A stretch of 64,000 nucleotides of DNA, from assembly GCA_028277745.1 (NCBI GenBank), contig JANQFR010000094.1, forward strand, positions 1-64,000. Direction: 5' to 3'. The position numbers and the translations under genes were made by a program. Shown one piece after another: positions 31,341-39,484 of the stretch (position 1 is its first letter; every line of letters begins with the position of its first letter). The notes under the pieces are model-generated. The model was not told where the DNA came from. It searched no databases and saw only the letters and a program-made list of their open reading frames with translations. Source of the DNA: Phycisphaeraceae bacterium (GTDB lineage Bacteria > Planctomycetota > Phycisphaerae > Phycisphaerales > Phycisphaeraceae).

Positions 31341-31772
31341 TCAGCCGGCCACGGCCAGCGAGGCGGGGCCGTTCATCCCCGCGAGCTCGGCCACGGTTTG
31401 TTGGCCCAGGTCTTCGCGGAGCTGGTCCGCGATCCGGTTGCAGATCTTGCCGAGCATCCGCACCGTCCGGGTGCCGTCGTGCAACGGCACATCGCCCACA
31501 ATCGGGCCGTCCACCGCCTCGATGATCTGCAGGAGGGTGACTTCCTGCGGGTCGCGGTTGAGGAAGTACCCGCCGCTGCGCCCCAGCTGGGACTGGATGA
31601 TCCGATGGCGGACCAGGCACTGCAGGATCTTCAACGCGGAATCGGTCGGGATCTTCAGGTGTTCGGCGATCTGACGCGCCTGGATCGGCTGGCTGTTGGC
31701 GGCCTCCGAACTCCGGCTGGCGAGGAATGCGACCGCGACCGCAGCGTGGGCAGATGTTTTACTGAGTTTCAT
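31341..31772 (-). CDS. Rrf2-family transcriptional regulator without the iron-sulfur cysteines
   Basis: The start is the ATG at 31772 (MKLSKTSAHAAVAVAFLAS), giving 143 residues. The winged-helix domain has IQARQIAEHLKIPTDSALKILQCLVRHRIIQSQLGRSGGYFLNRDPQEVTLLQIIEAVDGP, the canonical Rrf2 pattern ending with the GG wing. In cluster-binding members such as IscR and NsrR three cysteines follow this point; here VGDVPLHDGTRTVRMLGKICNRI has only one. So it probably does not hold a conventional cluster. It precedes the chemotaxis operon on the same strand with a 246-base gap and might control it, though no operator was identified. Confidence 0.88.
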   Translation of the reverse strand: MKLSKTSAHAAVAVAFLASRSSEAANSQPIQARQIAEHLKIPTDSALKILQCLVRHRIIQSQLGRSGGYFLNRDPQEVTLLQIIEAVDGPIVGDVPLHDGTRTVRMLGKICNRIADQLREDLGQQTVAELAGMNGPASLAVAG

Positions 31773-32184
31773 GATTGTGGGGGTCCGTCCAAGACAGCTG
31801 GAGCTGGACGGCATGATGCTGGTCGACGAAGAGCAAAAAAAGCGATGCCACAGATAAGCGGGGCGTCGGTGCGACGCTGTGCCCTGGAAAAGGGGCGCTG
31901 TGGTTTACTGACTTTTTTTGAAACGGTCTCCGTCGGCCGATCGCTCGGATCGCGCCATCCTGTGGGTTAAACCGTCGAGACGTGTCGGCGTTGGCAGATC
32001 ATCCCGACGTTTCGGCCTGACACGCGTCGGGGCGCCTCAAGCTTCAAACAACATACTCCCAGGACGACGGCTTGGTCGATCAGCCGGGACCCACCACCAC
32101 ACCCTTGCATATCGGGTTAATACCTTAATTCCCTTGAACCATCAAGTGCGAATGGGTTAGCCAAGTCAATAATAGGGTAAATCC
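31773..32184. other. Gene-free region of about 410 bases
   Basis: I see no convincing gene. On the minus strand TTGATG and TATTAA, 17 bases apart (about 32117-32145), could be a promoter for a long-leader transcript into the Rrf2 gene. At 32169-32186 ATAGGG/CCCTAT forms a short hairpin just after the GGDEF gene's stop codon. A T7 run at about 31913-31919 follows a weak hairpin. All are low-confidence signals. Confidence 0.4.
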
Positions 32185-33207
32185 CTATCTGCCGGCCGCC
32201 GCCGCCTGGCTTGGCCCCGCGTATACCATCAGCCGCGTTTTTCCCGCAGCTTTCGCACTGTAAAGGGCGTGGTCGGCGTGGGCTACGAGCTGTTCGGCGC
32301 TCGACGCCCGGCTGCTCACCCGCGTCGCCAGCCCCATCGACATCGTCAGCCGCAACGCCTGATCCGACGCCGCCAGGTCCGCCTCCGCCGCCGCGGTGAA
32401 CTGCTCCGCCACGCGCTGGGCCACCTGCCGCGCCGAGGGTTCATCGCTCTGCGGCAGCAGCAGCACGAACTCATCGCCCCCGAACCGGCCCGCCACGTCG
32501 GACCGCCGGCAGTTCGCCTGCAGCACCTTCGACGCCAGCTGCAGCATCTGGTCGCCCTTCTGGTGGCCCAGCGTGTCGTTGAGCCGCTTGAACCCGTCCA
32601 GGTCCACCATGATGCACGCCAGGTCGTGACCCTGCCGCACCGAATCGGCGAACCGGCGGTCCAGCGCCTGCCCGAACGCACGCCGATTGGCCAGGCCCGT
32701 CAGCGGGTCGGTCGCCGCCATGGTCTCCAGCTTGTGCACCGCCTCCTCGAGCTGCTCGTTCTTGACCTTCACCTGCTCCAACGTGCGCTCCAGCTGCAGC
32801 TGAAGCTCGATGTTCTCCAGCCGCATCCGGTGGATCTCCAGGTTCTTTTCGATCACCACCGGCAGAGCGAAAAGGTAGTCCCCCGCCTTGACGACGTAGT
32901 CGTAAGCGCCCAGGCGGATCGCCTTGATCGCGTTTTCCAGGATGCCCTCCCCCGTGACGAACACCACCGGCAGGTCGTTGCGCCGGTCGAGCAGCTTCTC
33001 GACCAGTTCCAGCCCCGTGCCGTCGGGCAGGTTCATGTCCGACAGGACCAGGTCATAGTGATCCAGCTCCACCGCCAGGCCCTGGCTGACCGTGGAGCGG
33101 TGATCGACGCAGTCGGCGCCGAAGTGATCGACAATCGTCTCGCGCAAGAGGCAAGCCGTGTCCGGATCATCTTCTATCAACAGGATGCGGGGCGGAGTGT
33201 CCGCCAT
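32185..33207 (-). CDS. Response regulator with diguanylate cyclase (GGDEF) output
   Basis: The start is the ATG at 33207 (MADTPPRILLIEDDPDTACLL), giving 340 residues. The receiver has its phosphorylated Asp57 in LVLSDMNLPDGTG and the conserved Lys in YDYVVKAGDY. A coiled-coil linker (IELQLQLERTLEQVKVKNEQLEEAVHKLE) leads to a GGDEF domain with an intact active site (FGGDEFVLLLP) and an inhibitory-site RRSD exactly five residues before GGDEF. So it should make cyclic di-GMP and respond to product inhibition. The histidine kinase on the same strand about 400 bases upstream is the likely partner. Confidence 0.93.
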   Translation of the reverse strand: MADTPPRILLIEDDPDTACLLRETIVDHFGADCVDHRSTVSQGLAVELDHYDLVLSDMNLPDGTGLELVEKLLDRRNDLPVVFVTGEGILENAIKAIRLGAYDYVVKAGDYLFALPVVIEKNLEIHRMRLENIELQLQLERTLEQVKVKNEQLEEAVHKLETMAATDPLTGLANRRAFGQALDRRFADSVRQGHDLACIMVDLDGFKRLNDTLGHQKGDQMLQLASKVLQANCRRSDVAGRFGGDEFVLLLPQSDEPSARQVAQRVAEQFTAAAEADLAASDQALRLTMSMGLATRVSSRASSAEQLVAHADHALYSAKAAGKTRLMVYAGPSQAAAAGR

Positions 33208-33613
33208 GAGGGCAGGCCTTACAACAAACCCGGATCGCGCGGCTCCAACCCCCTTGGTCGTTGCGCAAGATCCGTAACCTCGACTCCGCAAACTTTATCG
33301 GCGATATGTCAACGGCGATTCACTGCGGCCCGCCGAACCTCTGATAAAGCTCGCCGGCGGCGTTTAGGCCGTCGGCAAGCGTTCCTCCGTCGTCTCCCCC
33401 GCCCTCCATTCGTCTCCCCCGCGCCCCGTGCTGGGGGTTTCGCGGCCAGCCCGACACCGCCCGGATACCTGCGCCGGCCGGCCGCGGTTCGCCAAAATGT
33501 CCCGATCCCCCAGATTCCCCATAACGCCTCACCGCGCGGGCCAAACGCGTTACGCTCACGGCGGTTCAGCCGCAGAGGACCCGCCCGGCGACGATAGGCC
33601 TCCAGAACAGTCG
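33208..33613 (-). other. Gap between kinase and GGDEF genes, possible small ORF
   Basis: An open frame at 33320-33559 (79 codons, ending AAGELYQRFGGPQ) shows less arginine bias in its last third than shadow frames do, but has no recognisable family and an arginine-rich N-terminal half. I do not call it a gene. No palindromic element of the families seen elsewhere is present. Otherwise nothing supportable was found. Confidence 0.35.
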
Positions 33614-35206
33614 TCAGGCCTTCGCCGGCCGCTTGATCTGCGGCGCCGTGACGGCCTGGATGTCCAGGCTGAAACAAAAGGCCGACCCCTGTCCCAGCGT
33701 CGAACTCACGCGGATCGTTCCGCCGTACGCCTCGATGATGGACTTGACGCTCGCGAGCCCGACGCCTTTGCCCTGCACCTCGTGGCTGCCCGAGTGTGTT
33801 GAACGCCGGAAGACCTGGAAGATCTTTCCCAGGTCCTGTTCGGCGATGCCGCGGCCGGTGTCGGCGACTTCGAACCAGTATGAAACGTCGTCCCGCCACG
33901 AACGCACCGACACCCGCCGCTCCCGGGCGTCGAGCATGTACTTGATGGCGTTGTCGACCAGGTTCTGAAACACCTGCCGGATGCGGTTGCGCTCGGCGTA
34001 GATCACCGGCAGGCCGCGCTCCACGTGCAGGGCGATCTGCGATCGCTCCAGGTCGTAGGCGAAACTCTGCCTCAGCTCGTCGATGAGCTGGTCCAGGTCG
34101 ATGTTCTCTTTACGTCCCGGGCGGGTGCGGATCTTGGACAGGTCGAGCAGGTCGCCGATCAGTTCGGTCTGGAGCTTGGCGTTGGCGCTGATGCGTTCGA
34201 GCTTGTTCAGCGCATCGTCGGCGAGGTCCGCCTTGTATTTCATGAGCAGCATGGTGGCCATGCCGTTGATGTTGCGCAGCGGCGCGCCCAGGTCGTGGCT
34301 GACGGCGCGGAGGAACTCGTTCTTGTCGTCGATCTCGTGCTGGAGGCGGTGGGTCAGCTCCTCGAGCTCGGCGGTGCGGGCGCGGACCTTTTCTTCGAGC
34401 TCCTGGTTGGCGGCTTCGAGGCCCCGACGGGCGTCGTAGAGCTTCTCGGCCATGTCGTTGAAGCCCTCGGCGAGCTGGCCCAGCTCGTCGCGGGTCGCGG
34501 TGGGCACCGGGTTCGGCCGGCGGCCCCGGGCGAGCTGGGCGGTGGCCCGCAGCAGCTCGCGGATGGGGCGGACCCAGCGGCGGACCGCGATCACCACCAG
34601 CGGCGTCATCAGCAGGATCACCACGCACGTCGCGCCGATCTGCGCCGTCTGCAGGGTGTCCAGAAACCCCGGGATCGAGCGGTCATACAGCGCAAGGATG
34701 ATAAACCCCTCGAGCTGACGGTCGGCTTCGCGCAGGTCGCCGGCGGCGGCGGCGTCGCGGACCGGCGGGTTCCAGATCGGCACCTTCCGCACGATCAGCG
34801 AGCCGTCGCGGTTCAACCGCAGCGGTTGGCCGATCTCCAGGTCGCCGGTGTCCCCCGAGTCGATGTGGGCGATGAACGCGGTGTACGCCTCCGGGTCGAT
34901 CACCCGCCGGTGCGTGATGGTTTCCTCGGGGTCGGTGGCGATAATCAGCCCCACCCGCGGGTCGAACGTCAGGGCGTCGATCACGGCGTTGGCGTCCGAG
35001 CCCCACGGCGCCATGCTGCGGCCGGCGAGGGTGGCGGCCACGGTCTGGGTCAGCACCTCGACCGACCGGACGTGGCTGCGGGTGAACGCTTCGCGCGTAA
35101 TCAGATTAAGCCAGACGCCACAGATGAACGTCGGCGTCGCCACCAGCGCGACGGTCCACAGCACCAGTCGGCGCTCCAACGAATGGGAATGGCGCGCGCG
35201 CCTCAA
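33614..35206 (-). CDS. Membrane sensor histidine kinase with HAMP domain
   Basis: The start is uncertain. I use the TTG at 35206 (LRRARHSHSLERRLVLW, with CGAGG upstream). The frame stays open to an ATG at 35380, but that extension is encoded by an inverted repeat array. From the TTG the protein has 530 residues: a membrane helix, an extracytoplasmic sensor region (REAFTRSHVRSVEVLTQTVAATL to GFIILALYDRS), a second helix, a HAMP domain (RRWVRPIRELLRATAQLARG), a coiled coil, a dimerisation domain with the phosphorylated His in FLRAVSHDLGAPLRNINGM, and the ATPase (VFQNLVDNAIKYM, DTGRGIAEQDLGKIFQVF, GKGVGLASVKSI). It probably feeds the response regulator/GGDEF protein downstream. Confidence 0.88.
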   Translation of the reverse strand: MRRARHSHSLERRLVLWTVALVATPTFICGVWLNLITREAFTRSHVRSVEVLTQTVAATLAGRSMAPWGSDANAVIDALTFDPRVGLIIATDPEETITHRRVIDPEAYTAFIAHIDSGDTGDLEIGQPLRLNRDGSLIVRKVPIWNPPVRDAAAAGDLREADRQLEGFIILALYDRSIPGFLDTLQTAQIGATCVVILLMTPLVVIAVRRWVRPIRELLRATAQLARGRRPNPVPTATRDELGQLAEGFNDMAEKLYDARRGLEAANQELEEKVRARTAELEELTHRLQHEIDDKNEFLRAVSHDLGAPLRNINGMATMLLMKYKADLADDALNKLERISANAKLQTELIGDLLDLSKIRTRPGRKENIDLDQLIDELRQSFAYDLERSQIALHVERGLPVIYAERNRIRQVFQNLVDNAIKYMLDARERRVSVRSWRDDVSYWFEVADTGRGIAEQDLGKIFQVFRRSTHSGSHEVQGKGVGLASVKSIIEAYGGTIRVSSTLGQGSAFCFSLDIQAVTAPQIKRPAKA

Positions 35207-35304
35207 TACGGGGCCTCGTTCGTTCGAGCGATAGACGGGGCGCTCCCCATGAGCCGCCCCGTCTGCAGCATCGACCGCATCCGCCGATGAATTCAGAACG
35301 AACC

Positions 35305-35444
35305 GGGGAAAAACAGGAAAGCAGAAAAGCAGGAAAACAGGAAATATCAGAGAAGCGGAGACCGATGAGCCGATCCACAAGGGCCTATCAAGGATTTTTA
35401 ATTTCCTGTTTTCCTGCTTTTCTTAATTTCCTGCGTTTCCTTCC
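35305..35444. repeat. Inverted array of degenerate 8-base repeats
   Basis: The left array (35313-35344) reads ACAGGAAA, GCAGAAAA, GCAGGAAA, ACAGGAAA. The right array (35401-35444) is its inverse: TTTCCTGT, TTTCCTGC, TTTTCTTA, ATTTCCTGC. The core is about 56 bases, as in the heptamer element at 3043-3166. The right array forms the last codons of the PDZ-like gene, and the left array extends the N-terminal frame of the kinase. Confidence 0.75.
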
Positions 35445-36139
35445 CCCTCCCGCGGGTCGAGTTGCGGCAGGTCGCCTTGAATAATTGCGTCGCGCAGCCG
35501 TCGCCATTCGTCGCGGAACGGGCGGTCGAGCATGAGCGTATCGCCGTTGATGGGGTACATGGCTTCCAGCGCGTTGGAGCCGGCGAGCGACATCTCGACC
35601 CGGACCGGCCGGCCGTCGCGGAGCAGCGACAGGGCGATCCGACCGCCCTTGCGGCGGTTTTTGATCAGGGCCTTGAAATCCGTCTGGGTCATCCCGATCG
35701 GGAACGGCTCATCATCGAAGGCGGTGATCAGGTCGCCGGGCCGCAGCAGTTCGTGCCCGGGGAACCCCGGGATGGTCATGACCACCCGGATCGCGGTCGC
35801 ATCGATCCCGGGCAGGGTGTTGGCGGGGGCCATGGCGTGCGACAGGCCGATCGACCCCTGCCCCATCGGGGGGAAGATCCGCTCGCGCATCTGGCGGATC
35901 GCGTGGTGCTCGGCGACGCTCAGCAGCCGGTGCCGCTGCTCGGGCGTGCGGGCCCGGGCGTACATCCGGCCGACCTCGGCCAGGGTGAGGGTCGAGTCGG
36001 CCAGCAGCCGACGGGTCGCCTCGTCGCGCCGGTGATAATCGGCGTCCCCCAACTCGTCGAGCACGTCGGCCGACGCAGACCAGCCGCCCGTCAGGCCGGC
36101 CAGCAGGATCGTCATCATGTACACCCGGATTTGCCGCAT
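35423..36139 (-). CDS. Secreted PDZ-like protein, function unknown
   Basis: The start is the ATG at 36139 (MRQIRVYMMTILLAGLTGGWSASA), giving 238 residues with a signal peptide. The middle resembles a PDZ domain: AIRVVMTIPGFPGHELLRPGDLITAFDDEPFPIGMTQTDFKALIKNRRKGGRIALSLLRDGRPV contains the L-x-P-G-D-x-I/L pattern of HtrA-type PDZ modules. No protease domain is attached. Before it lies a helical segment (DADYHRRDEATRRLLADS). The last residues (EGNAGN) are encoded within the 8-base repeat array, so the original C-terminus may have been altered. Confidence 0.75.
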   Translation of the reverse strand: MRQIRVYMMTILLAGLTGGWSASADVLDELGDADYHRRDEATRRLLADSTLTLAEVGRMYARARTPEQRHRLLSVAEHHAIRQMRERIFPPMGQGSIGLSHAMAPANTLPGIDATAIRVVMTIPGFPGHELLRPGDLITAFDDEPFPIGMTQTDFKALIKNRRKGGRIALSLLRDGRPVRVEMSLAGSNALEAMYPINGDTLMLDRPFRDEWRRLRDAIIQGDLPQLDPREGEGNAGN

Positions 36140-36220
36140 CACGTTTTGTTCCCGGCGGCTGTCGCAGCCGCTTGCGTTGATTCTAGAGCGTTTCAATTGG
36201 ACCTGTATCGCTTGACGTCC

Positions 36221-36274
36221 ATTTAGCCGCGGGGCTTGCCCCGCGTTCACCCGCCGCAAGCGGCGGGGCTAAAT
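36221..36274. repeat. Two-hairpin palindrome, TTTAGCC variant
   Basis: ATTTAGCC (36221-36228) pairs with GGCTAAAT (36267-36274). Inside are the hairpins GCGGGGCTTGCCCCGC and CCGCCGCAAGCGGCGG, joined by GTTCAC. The architecture is that of the TAGCCGG family, with different hairpin sequences. A truncated copy is at 1603-1626. It separates the PDZ-like gene from the binding-lipoprotein gene. Confidence 0.85.
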
Positions 36275-36285
36275 GCCCCCTGGCT

Positions 36286-37452
36286 TCACCGCGGTGGGGC
36301 CGGGGGCGTGGTGGTCCAGACCGGCTTTTCTTCGCCGCGATCGAGCTCGATGACGGCGACCGGCTTGATCGGCGTCCGCCGGCCGGGGGCGTAGCGGATC
36401 GGGCCGACCACGCCTTGGAAGCCGGTCGTATCCGCCAGCGCGTCGCGGACCCGGGACGGGTCGGTCGAGCCGGCCCGGCGGATCGCGTCGGCGAGCAGGT
36501 TCAACGTGTCGTAACCCAGCACGGCGAACGCGTTGGGCGGCGCCTGGCCGAACCGGAGCGTGTAGTCGGCGACGAACGCCCGCATGGCGGGCGTGTGAAC
36601 GTCGAGGTAGCGGTGGGTGGTGAAATAGATGTCGGCGAGGTCCTGCTCGCGGCTGAGCGCGACGAGGTCGGCGTTGTCCCACCCGTCGCCGGAGAGCAGC
36701 GGCGCCGACACGCCCGCGGCGCGGGCCTGCGCGACGACAAGGGTCGAGCCCGCGGGCGCGGTCGCGGCGTAGATCGCCTCGAGCGCGGGATCGGCTTTTC
36801 CGAACGCATCGATGAGGTCGGCGAACTCGGTCTTGCCCCCGGCGTAGCGGCGGACGCTCACGGTCCCGCCGAGGCGTTCGAACGCTTCCTTGAAATAGGC
36901 GCCGACCGCGCGGGTGTATTCGCGGTCCTCGTTGATCCACACCGCCACGTGTCGCAGCTTCAGGCGGTGGTAGGCGAACCCCGCCATGACTCGGGCCTGG
37001 GCGTCGTCGCCGTAGGCGGCGAGGAACATCTCGTCGCCGACCTGCTCGGGGAGCGTGGGCGTGGTGGCGCCGGAGGTGATGAACGGCAGGCCGTCTTGCT
37101 GGAACACCCGGCCGGCGGCGAGGGCATAGCTCGAATCGCTGTACCCGATACCGGCGACCGCGCGGGGGTGGCCCTTCAAGGCGGCGTCGACCGCCTGGGC
37201 GGTGGTCGGCAGGTCGCTGGCGGTGTTGACCGCGATCAACTCGATCGGCCGGCCCAGCACGCCGCCCGACGCGTTGATCTGTTCCGCCGCCAGCTCGGCG
37301 CCGCGGAACGACGGCCCGTCCAGCACCGCGTCCGACCCGCTGAGGTTGAACGTGGCGATGACCGGGATCGGTTTGCCCGTTTCGCACCCGGCCATCGTGA
37401 GCGCCGCGAGCAGGCCGATCGCGCACGCCCAAAAGTGTTGCGTCTTGTTCAT
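36286..37452 (-). CDS. ABC transporter substrate-binding lipoprotein, branched-chain amino-acid type
   Basis: The 388-residue protein has a lipoprotein signal (MNKTQHFWACAIGLLAALTMAGC). The type I periplasmic-binding fold has IPVIATFNLSGSDAVLDGPSFRGAELAAEQINASGGVLGRPIELI, then AVAGIGYSDSSYALAAGRVFQQDGLPFITSGATTPTL, then YKEAFERLGGTVS-like strands and PNAFAVLGYDTLNLLADAIRRAG. This is the LivK/urea-amide binding family. No permease or ATPase genes are adjacent, so it either works with a distant transporter or acts as a ligand sensor. It is bordered on both sides by palindromic elements. Confidence 0.9.
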   Translation of the reverse strand: MNKTQHFWACAIGLLAALTMAGCETGKPIPVIATFNLSGSDAVLDGPSFRGAELAAEQINASGGVLGRPIELIAVNTASDLPTTAQAVDAALKGHPRAVAGIGYSDSSYALAAGRVFQQDGLPFITSGATTPTLPEQVGDEMFLAAYGDDAQARVMAGFAYHRLKLRHVAVWINEDREYTRAVGAYFKEAFERLGGTVSVRRYAGGKTEFADLIDAFGKADPALEAIYAATAPAGSTLVVAQARAAGVSAPLLSGDGWDNADLVALSREQDLADIYFTTHRYLDVHTPAMRAFVADYTLRFGQAPPNAFAVLGYDTLNLLADAIRRAGSTDPSRVRDALADTTGFQGVVGPIRYAPGRRTPIKPVAVIELDRGEEKPVWTTTPPAPPR

Positions 37453-37502
37453 CGCGCGGTCCTTTCGATTCCGAAGAGGGTGATGCAGGCCTTGTACGCG
37501 AA

Positions 37503-37532
37503 GAAGCCCAGGGATTGCAATCCCTGGGCTTC
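37503..37532. repeat. Perfect 30-bp palindrome, GAAGCCCAGGGATT family
   Basis: GAAGCCCAGGGATT (37503-37516) and AATCCCTGGGCTTC (37519-37532) pair perfectly around GC. The copy at 61772-61801 is identical except for its two central bases. A shorter, G-shifted copy lies inside rnr at 4944-4967. Here it lies between pckG and the binding-lipoprotein gene. Confidence 0.9.
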
Positions 37533-37552
37533 GGGGACGGGGTGGGGGCGGG

Positions 37553-39382
37553 TCAGGCGCCCGCCTTGAGACGCTCTTCGAGCGCGTCGAGCTCGGCGAC
37601 GAGCGCTTGGGGCAGCTTGTCGCCGAACTGGGCGTAGTGCTCGCGGATGAGCGGGATTTCGTCGAGCCAGCCCTGGGTGTCGACCTCGAGGAGCTGGGCG
37701 ATGCAGGCGTCGTCGAGCCCCAGGCCGTCGAGGTCGAGGGCGTCGGGGGTGGGCAGCATGCCGATGGGGGTCGGGTCGGCGTCGGCCTCGCCGGCGCATC
37801 GTTCGAAGACCCACTTGAGGACGCGGGAGTTCTCGCCGAAGCCCGGCCAGAGCAGCTTGCCCTCGGGCGACTTACGGAACCAGTTGACGTAGAAGACCTT
37901 GGGCATGCCCTCGCCGCCGGTCCGGCCCATGTCGAGCCAGTGGCTCCAGTAGTCGGCCATGTGGTAGCCGCAGAAGGGGAGCATGGCCATGGGGTCGCGT
38001 CGGAGCTGGCCGACCTTGCCGGCGGCGGCGGCGGTCTTCTCGGAGCTCATGATCGAGCCGAGGAACGTGGCGTGCGGCCAGGAGAAGGCCTCGTTCACCA
38101 GCGGGACGACCGAGGCCCGGCGGCCGCCGAAGAGGATCGCGTCGATCGGCACGCCGGCGGGGTCCTCCCAGTTGTCGGCGATGACCGGGCACTGCTTGGC
38201 GGGGGCGGTGAACCGGGCGTTGGGGTGGGCGGCCTTCCGGTCGGCGTGGGCGGTCCAGTCTTTGCCGTGCCAGTCGATGAGGTGGGCCGGCGGCTCGTGG
38301 GTCATCTCCTCCCACCAGATGTCGCCGTCGTCGGTCAGGCCGCAGTTGGTGAAGATGGAGTTGCGGGAGGCGGACGCGAGGGCGTTGGGGTTGGACAACT
38401 CGTTGGTGCCGGGCGCCACGCCGAAGAAGCCGGCCTCGGGGTTGATGGCGAAGAGGCGTTGCCTGCCGTTTTCATCGCGGGCGAACTTCATCCAGGCGAT
38501 GTCGTCGCCGACGGTCTGGACCTTCCAGCCCGGGAGGGTGGGGGTCATCATCGCGAGGTTGGTTTTGCCGCAGGCCGAGGGGAAGGCGGCGGCGACGTAC
38601 TTGCTCACGCCCCGGGGGCTGGTCAGCTTGAGGATGAGCATGTGCTCGGCCATCCACCCCTGCTCGCGGGCCATGACCGAGGCGATGCGGAGGGCGAAAC
38701 ACTTTTTGCCCAGCAGGGCGTTGCCGCCGTAGCCCGAGCCGAAGGACCAGATTTCCTTGGTCTCGGGGAAGTGGGTGATGTACTTGTTGTCGGCGTTGCA
38801 GGGCCAGGGGACGTCCTCGGCGCCGTCGGTGAGAGGCATGCCGACGGAATGGACGCAGGGGACGAAGAAGCCGTCGTCGCCGAGCACGTCGAGCACGGCC
38901 TTGCCGACGCGGGTCATGATGTGCATGTTGGCGACGACGTAGGGCGAGTCGGTCAGCTCGACGCCGATGTGGGCGATCGGTGAGCCGATCGGCCCCATGG
39001 AGAAGGGGATGACGTACAGGGTGCGGCCCTTCATGCAGCTCTTGAAGAGCGGCATGAGGATGTCCTTCATCTCCTGGGGCGCCTTCCAGTTGTTGGTCGG
39101 GCCGGCGTCGGCCTGGTCCTCGCAGCAGATGAAGGTGCGGTCCTCGACGCGGGCGACGTCGGCGGGGTCGGAGCGGACGAGGATCGAGTTGGGCCGTTTG
39201 GCGTCGTTGAGCTTGATCGCCGTGCCCGACGCGGTCATGAGGTCGAGCATCGCCTGATATTCCGCGGGCGAGCCGTCGCACCACCGGACCTTGTCGGGGG
39301 TGGTCAGCGCGGCGACCTCGTCGACCCAATTAATGAGCTTCTGGTTGTTGGTCAGCGCGGCGGCGTCGAGGGCTTGGGTCAT
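37553..39382 (-). CDS. pckG: Phosphoenolpyruvate carboxykinase (GTP)
   Basis: The start is the ATG at 39382 (MTQALDAAALTNNQKL), which is preferred over the GTG one codon earlier; GGAG lies about 8 bases upstream. The 609-residue protein is the GTP-dependent class: PSACGKTNLAMM carries the P-loop and the reactive Cys, with GDDIAWMKF before the metal site, FFGVAPGTN, VPLVNEAFSWPHATFLGS and NWFRKSPEGKLLWPGFGEN. It converts oxaloacetate and GTP to phosphoenolpyruvate for gluconeogenesis, or the reverse. In this genome it would link the succinate/propionate module to sugar synthesis. It stands alone. Confidence 0.96.
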   Translation of the reverse strand: MTQALDAAALTNNQKLINWVDEVAALTTPDKVRWCDGSPAEYQAMLDLMTASGTAIKLNDAKRPNSILVRSDPADVARVEDRTFICCEDQADAGPTNNWKAPQEMKDILMPLFKSCMKGRTLYVIPFSMGPIGSPIAHIGVELTDSPYVVANMHIMTRVGKAVLDVLGDDGFFVPCVHSVGMPLTDGAEDVPWPCNADNKYITHFPETKEIWSFGSGYGGNALLGKKCFALRIASVMAREQGWMAEHMLILKLTSPRGVSKYVAAAFPSACGKTNLAMMTPTLPGWKVQTVGDDIAWMKFARDENGRQRLFAINPEAGFFGVAPGTNELSNPNALASASRNSIFTNCGLTDDGDIWWEEMTHEPPAHLIDWHGKDWTAHADRKAAHPNARFTAPAKQCPVIADNWEDPAGVPIDAILFGGRRASVVPLVNEAFSWPHATFLGSIMSSEKTAAAAGKVGQLRRDPMAMLPFCGYHMADYWSHWLDMGRTGGEGMPKVFYVNWFRKSPEGKLLWPGFGENSRVLKWVFERCAGEADADPTPIGMLPTPDALDLDGLGLDDACIAQLLEVDTQGWLDEIPLIREHYAQFGDKLPQALVAELDALEERLKAGA

Positions 39383-39484
39383 CACGAGGCTCCATGTCGG
39401 AGGAAACAGAAGGAATGCGGCTCCTTCAAGTCAGGCCGGCGGCTCGCCGCTGAAAAACGACGCTATCTCTTGATTGACAAACGG

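Noticed and set aside
33320..33559. A 79-codon frame between the kinase and GGDEF genes
   Set aside because: The N-terminal half is Arg/Gly-rich like shadow frames, no ribosome-binding site is clear and no family is recognised. It is noted only as a possibility.
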